A stretch of DNA of 6,249 nt from Segatella salivae DSM 15606. GTDB lineage: Bacteria > Bacteroidota > Bacteroidia > Bacteroidales > Bacteroidaceae. Below the pieces are notes generated by a model. The model ran no database searches. It was not told the origin of the DNA and worked only from the letters and a program-made list of their open reading frames with translations. The stretch covers positions 3,106,324-3,112,572 of the forward strand of contig NZ_GL629647.1 in the NCBI RefSeq assembly GCF_000185845.1. The letters are read 5' to 3'. A program made the translations under genes and the position numbers. The first letter of the stretch is position 1; each line of letters opens with the position of its first letter. Positions 4,740-6,249 of the stretch are shown here, piece after piece.

Positions 4740-6249
4740 TTATCTCAGTCTGGATTTTACAATATATCCCTTACTTTCTTCTTGTTTGTTTCTATTATTC
4801 ATAGAACTTGAATAAATTACCCCCTCCTCTTCCTTTTTAGTATTTGGGCTATTACTACTATTTTGTCTTAAATACTCGGGTTGGTCATTTTCGTTTGATT
4901 TTTCATTTTCTTCATTTGGTTCGTTCAATGTAAGTGCAATTTTTCTGTCAAGTTCTGCTGCCTCACCTTTGAGTGAGCGAAGCTCGTCCTCTTTCTTCCA
5001 AGAACTGTTGGCAATGTTGGTGTAAACGTCTTTGTTGGTCACGACCTTTGCCATTTCCTTCTCATGCGACTCTATCACCTTAGGGATACGCTCCAAGGCA
5101 TTTACGAAGTTCTCGCAGGCAAGTTTCGGGTCTGCCGCTAACTTACCGTTATTATAAGTATAGTAGATGCTCTCCTGTCCCTTGACAAAGAAGCGGTTTA
5201 TCGAGCAATCAAACAGATCCTTTGAACTGCTCTCCGTCTTGACCATGATGGAAAAGCCGTAAACCTCGCCAATCTTGTTGTACTCGCTCTTGGTACGAGC
5301 CTTTTCCTCTATCTCATGCAGACGGGCGGCGATGACCTTTATGTCGGTACTGTCCTCCACACCTTTAATGACAAGTTTATTGATAGGATTACCTTCTTTG
5401 TCACGCTCCACACGCTTCTCAAAGCACGCCAAGTCTGCCTTGGCTTCCTTGATCTTGTCTGAATGGAAAGACACGGAGCTGTCAATCTCCGCCAACTTGC
5501 CCGTTGCGGCATCACGCTCACGGAGGAAATTCTTACGCTCTGATTCCAGCGTGGCAATCTTCTTGTCGAGTTTGGCTTTCTCTAACAAGTCCGTATTACC
5601 AGATAGCACGGCAACATACTCTGAAAAGTTCATACCGCTATCCTCGTCCATCGATCCCTCGTCAATGGTACGACTACCGAGCGTGTTGGTCTTCAACTGA
5701 TTGATAAACAATTGCTTGTTATGTAGTAGGTTGAACTTATAACTGTCCAACGACCGCTCCACGGCATAGATAATCACATCGACCTTGTTGTCAGCAAATT
5801 CTTTGGCAACCATATTACCTTTACGAATTGCCCGACCATTTCGCTGCTCCAAATCTGAGGGTCGCCAGGGTGTATCAAGTTGATGCACCGCCACCGCACG
5901 CTGCTGGGCGTTGACACCCGTTCCAAGCATAGAAGTAGAACCGAAAATGATGCGGATGTCTCCACGATTCATCGCTTCTACCATCGCTTTTTTGGCTTTC
6001 TCGTTCTTGCACTCCTGAATAAAGCGTATCTCGTAAGACGGGATATGATAATCTTCTACCAATTTACGCTTCACCTCAGAATAGATATTAAAGTCTCCGC
6101 CGGGCTTGTAAGTACCCAAGTCAGAGAACACAAACTGCGTACCCTTCTGTGCATCATACTTCTGATAGTAGTCATTAAGTAGCTTTGCACAATGGCTTGC
6201 CTTGTTGTCAATATGATCCGAGTACCCGTTTTCGTCTATCATGCGTAGA
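4740..6249 (-). CDS. C-terminal part of a large SNF2-like helicase (helicase/N6-methylase family), incomplete at right edge
   Basis: The frame stays open to the window edge past the in-window ATG at 6242, so this is the end of a longer protein. Numbered from that ATG, about 500 residues show the second helicase domain: motif IV region QFVFSD (36-41), motif V GSTSMLGTGVNAQ (101-113), and motif VI DLEQRNGRAIRKGN (130-143), with LDTPWRPSDLEQR typical of SNF2-like enzymes. Residues about 218-285 are a charged coiled coil. A mixed region follows, and the last ~55 residues are rich in Asn, Ser, Glu and Lys. In Bacteroidales conjugative elements this C-terminal helicase belongs to very large proteins that also carry an N6-adenine methylase domain; that part would lie outside the window. 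Likely roles are element DNA modification or anti-restriction, not proven. The body is richer in G+C (32/60 at 5401-5460) than the tail (18/60 at 4861-4920). Confidence 0.85.
   Translation of the reverse strand, partial: LRMIDENGYSDHIDNKASHCAKLLNDYYQKYDAQKGTQFVFSDLGTYKPGGDFNIYSEVKRKLVEDYHIPSYEIRFIQECKNEKAKKAMVEAMNRGDIRIIFGSTSMLGTGVNAQQRAVAVHQLDTPWRPSDLEQRNGRAIRKGNMVAKEFADNKVDVIIYAVERSLDSYKFNLLHNKQLFINQLKTNTLGSRTIDEGSMDEDSGMNFSEYVAVLSGNTDLLEKAKLDKKIATLESERKNFLRERDAATGKLAEIDSSVSFHSDKIKEAKADLACFEKRVERDKEGNPINKLVIKGVEDSTDIKVIAARLHEIEEKARTKSEYNKIGEVYGFSIMVKTESSSKDLFDCSINRFFVKGQESIYYTYNNGKLAADPKLACENFVNALERIPKVIESHEKEMAKVVTNKDVYTNIANSSWKKEDELRSLKGEAAELDRKIALTLNEPNEENEKSNENDQPEYLRQNSSNSPNTKKEEEGVIYSSSMNNRNKQEESKGYIVKSRLR

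Noticed and set aside
5275..5700. Plus-strand 141-codon frame within the helicase gene.
   Set aside because: It is antisense to a well-supported coiled-coil coding region and shows no domain of its own.

Overview
The window looks like part of an integrative/mobilizable element of a Bacteroidales bacterium (Bacteroides/Prevotella group). The reasons are promoters of the Bacteroidetes type (TAnnTTTG -7 elements), starts that mostly lack Shine-Dalgarno sequences, and protein families typical of Bacteroidales conjugative and mobilizable elements. The exact species and element family cannot be fixed from the sequence alone.

Layout. Positions 1-147 are a non-coding control region with repeated GGCA half-sites, a perfect 14-bp palindrome and a promoter-like element. 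A four-gene, same-strand, probably co-transcribed block follows: a small HTH-like protein (148-564), a coiled-coil plus helix-turn-helix protein (616-1014), a 687-residue TOPRIM primase/RecA-like ATPase (1011-3074) and an excisionase-type HTH protein (3062-3370). The last three overlap at their ends, so they are probably translationally coupled. The block resembles the excision/replication modules of small Bacteroides mobilizable elements. A mostly AT-rich non-coding stretch (3371-3744) comes next, with a perfect 14-8-14 inverted repeat, a cluster of TTTAC/GTAAA words, a Bacteroidetes promoter and a GC-rich hairpin at the predicted 5' end of the transcript. The gene after it (3745-4698) encodes an Abi_2 (AbiD/AbiF-like) protein with a HEPN-type R-x4-H motif. 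A 13-4-13 hairpin (4706-4735) separates it from a convergent minus-strand gene that enters from the right edge. That gene is the C-terminal part of a large SNF2-like helicase, of the helicase/N6-methylase type found in Bacteroidales conjugative elements.

Most notable is the Abi_2 gene with its own promoter and a compact structured RNA leader. This matches the layout of AbiF-type loci, where a HEPN RNase toxin is paired with a structured non-coding RNA. From memory, such systems have been proposed as ancestors of the RNA-targeting CRISPR effector Cas13. The unit is AT-rich and sits between two backbone gene blocks of the element, as expected for a defence cargo insertion. The RNA's role here is inferred from promoter position, base composition and inverted repeats, not from any search or folding run.
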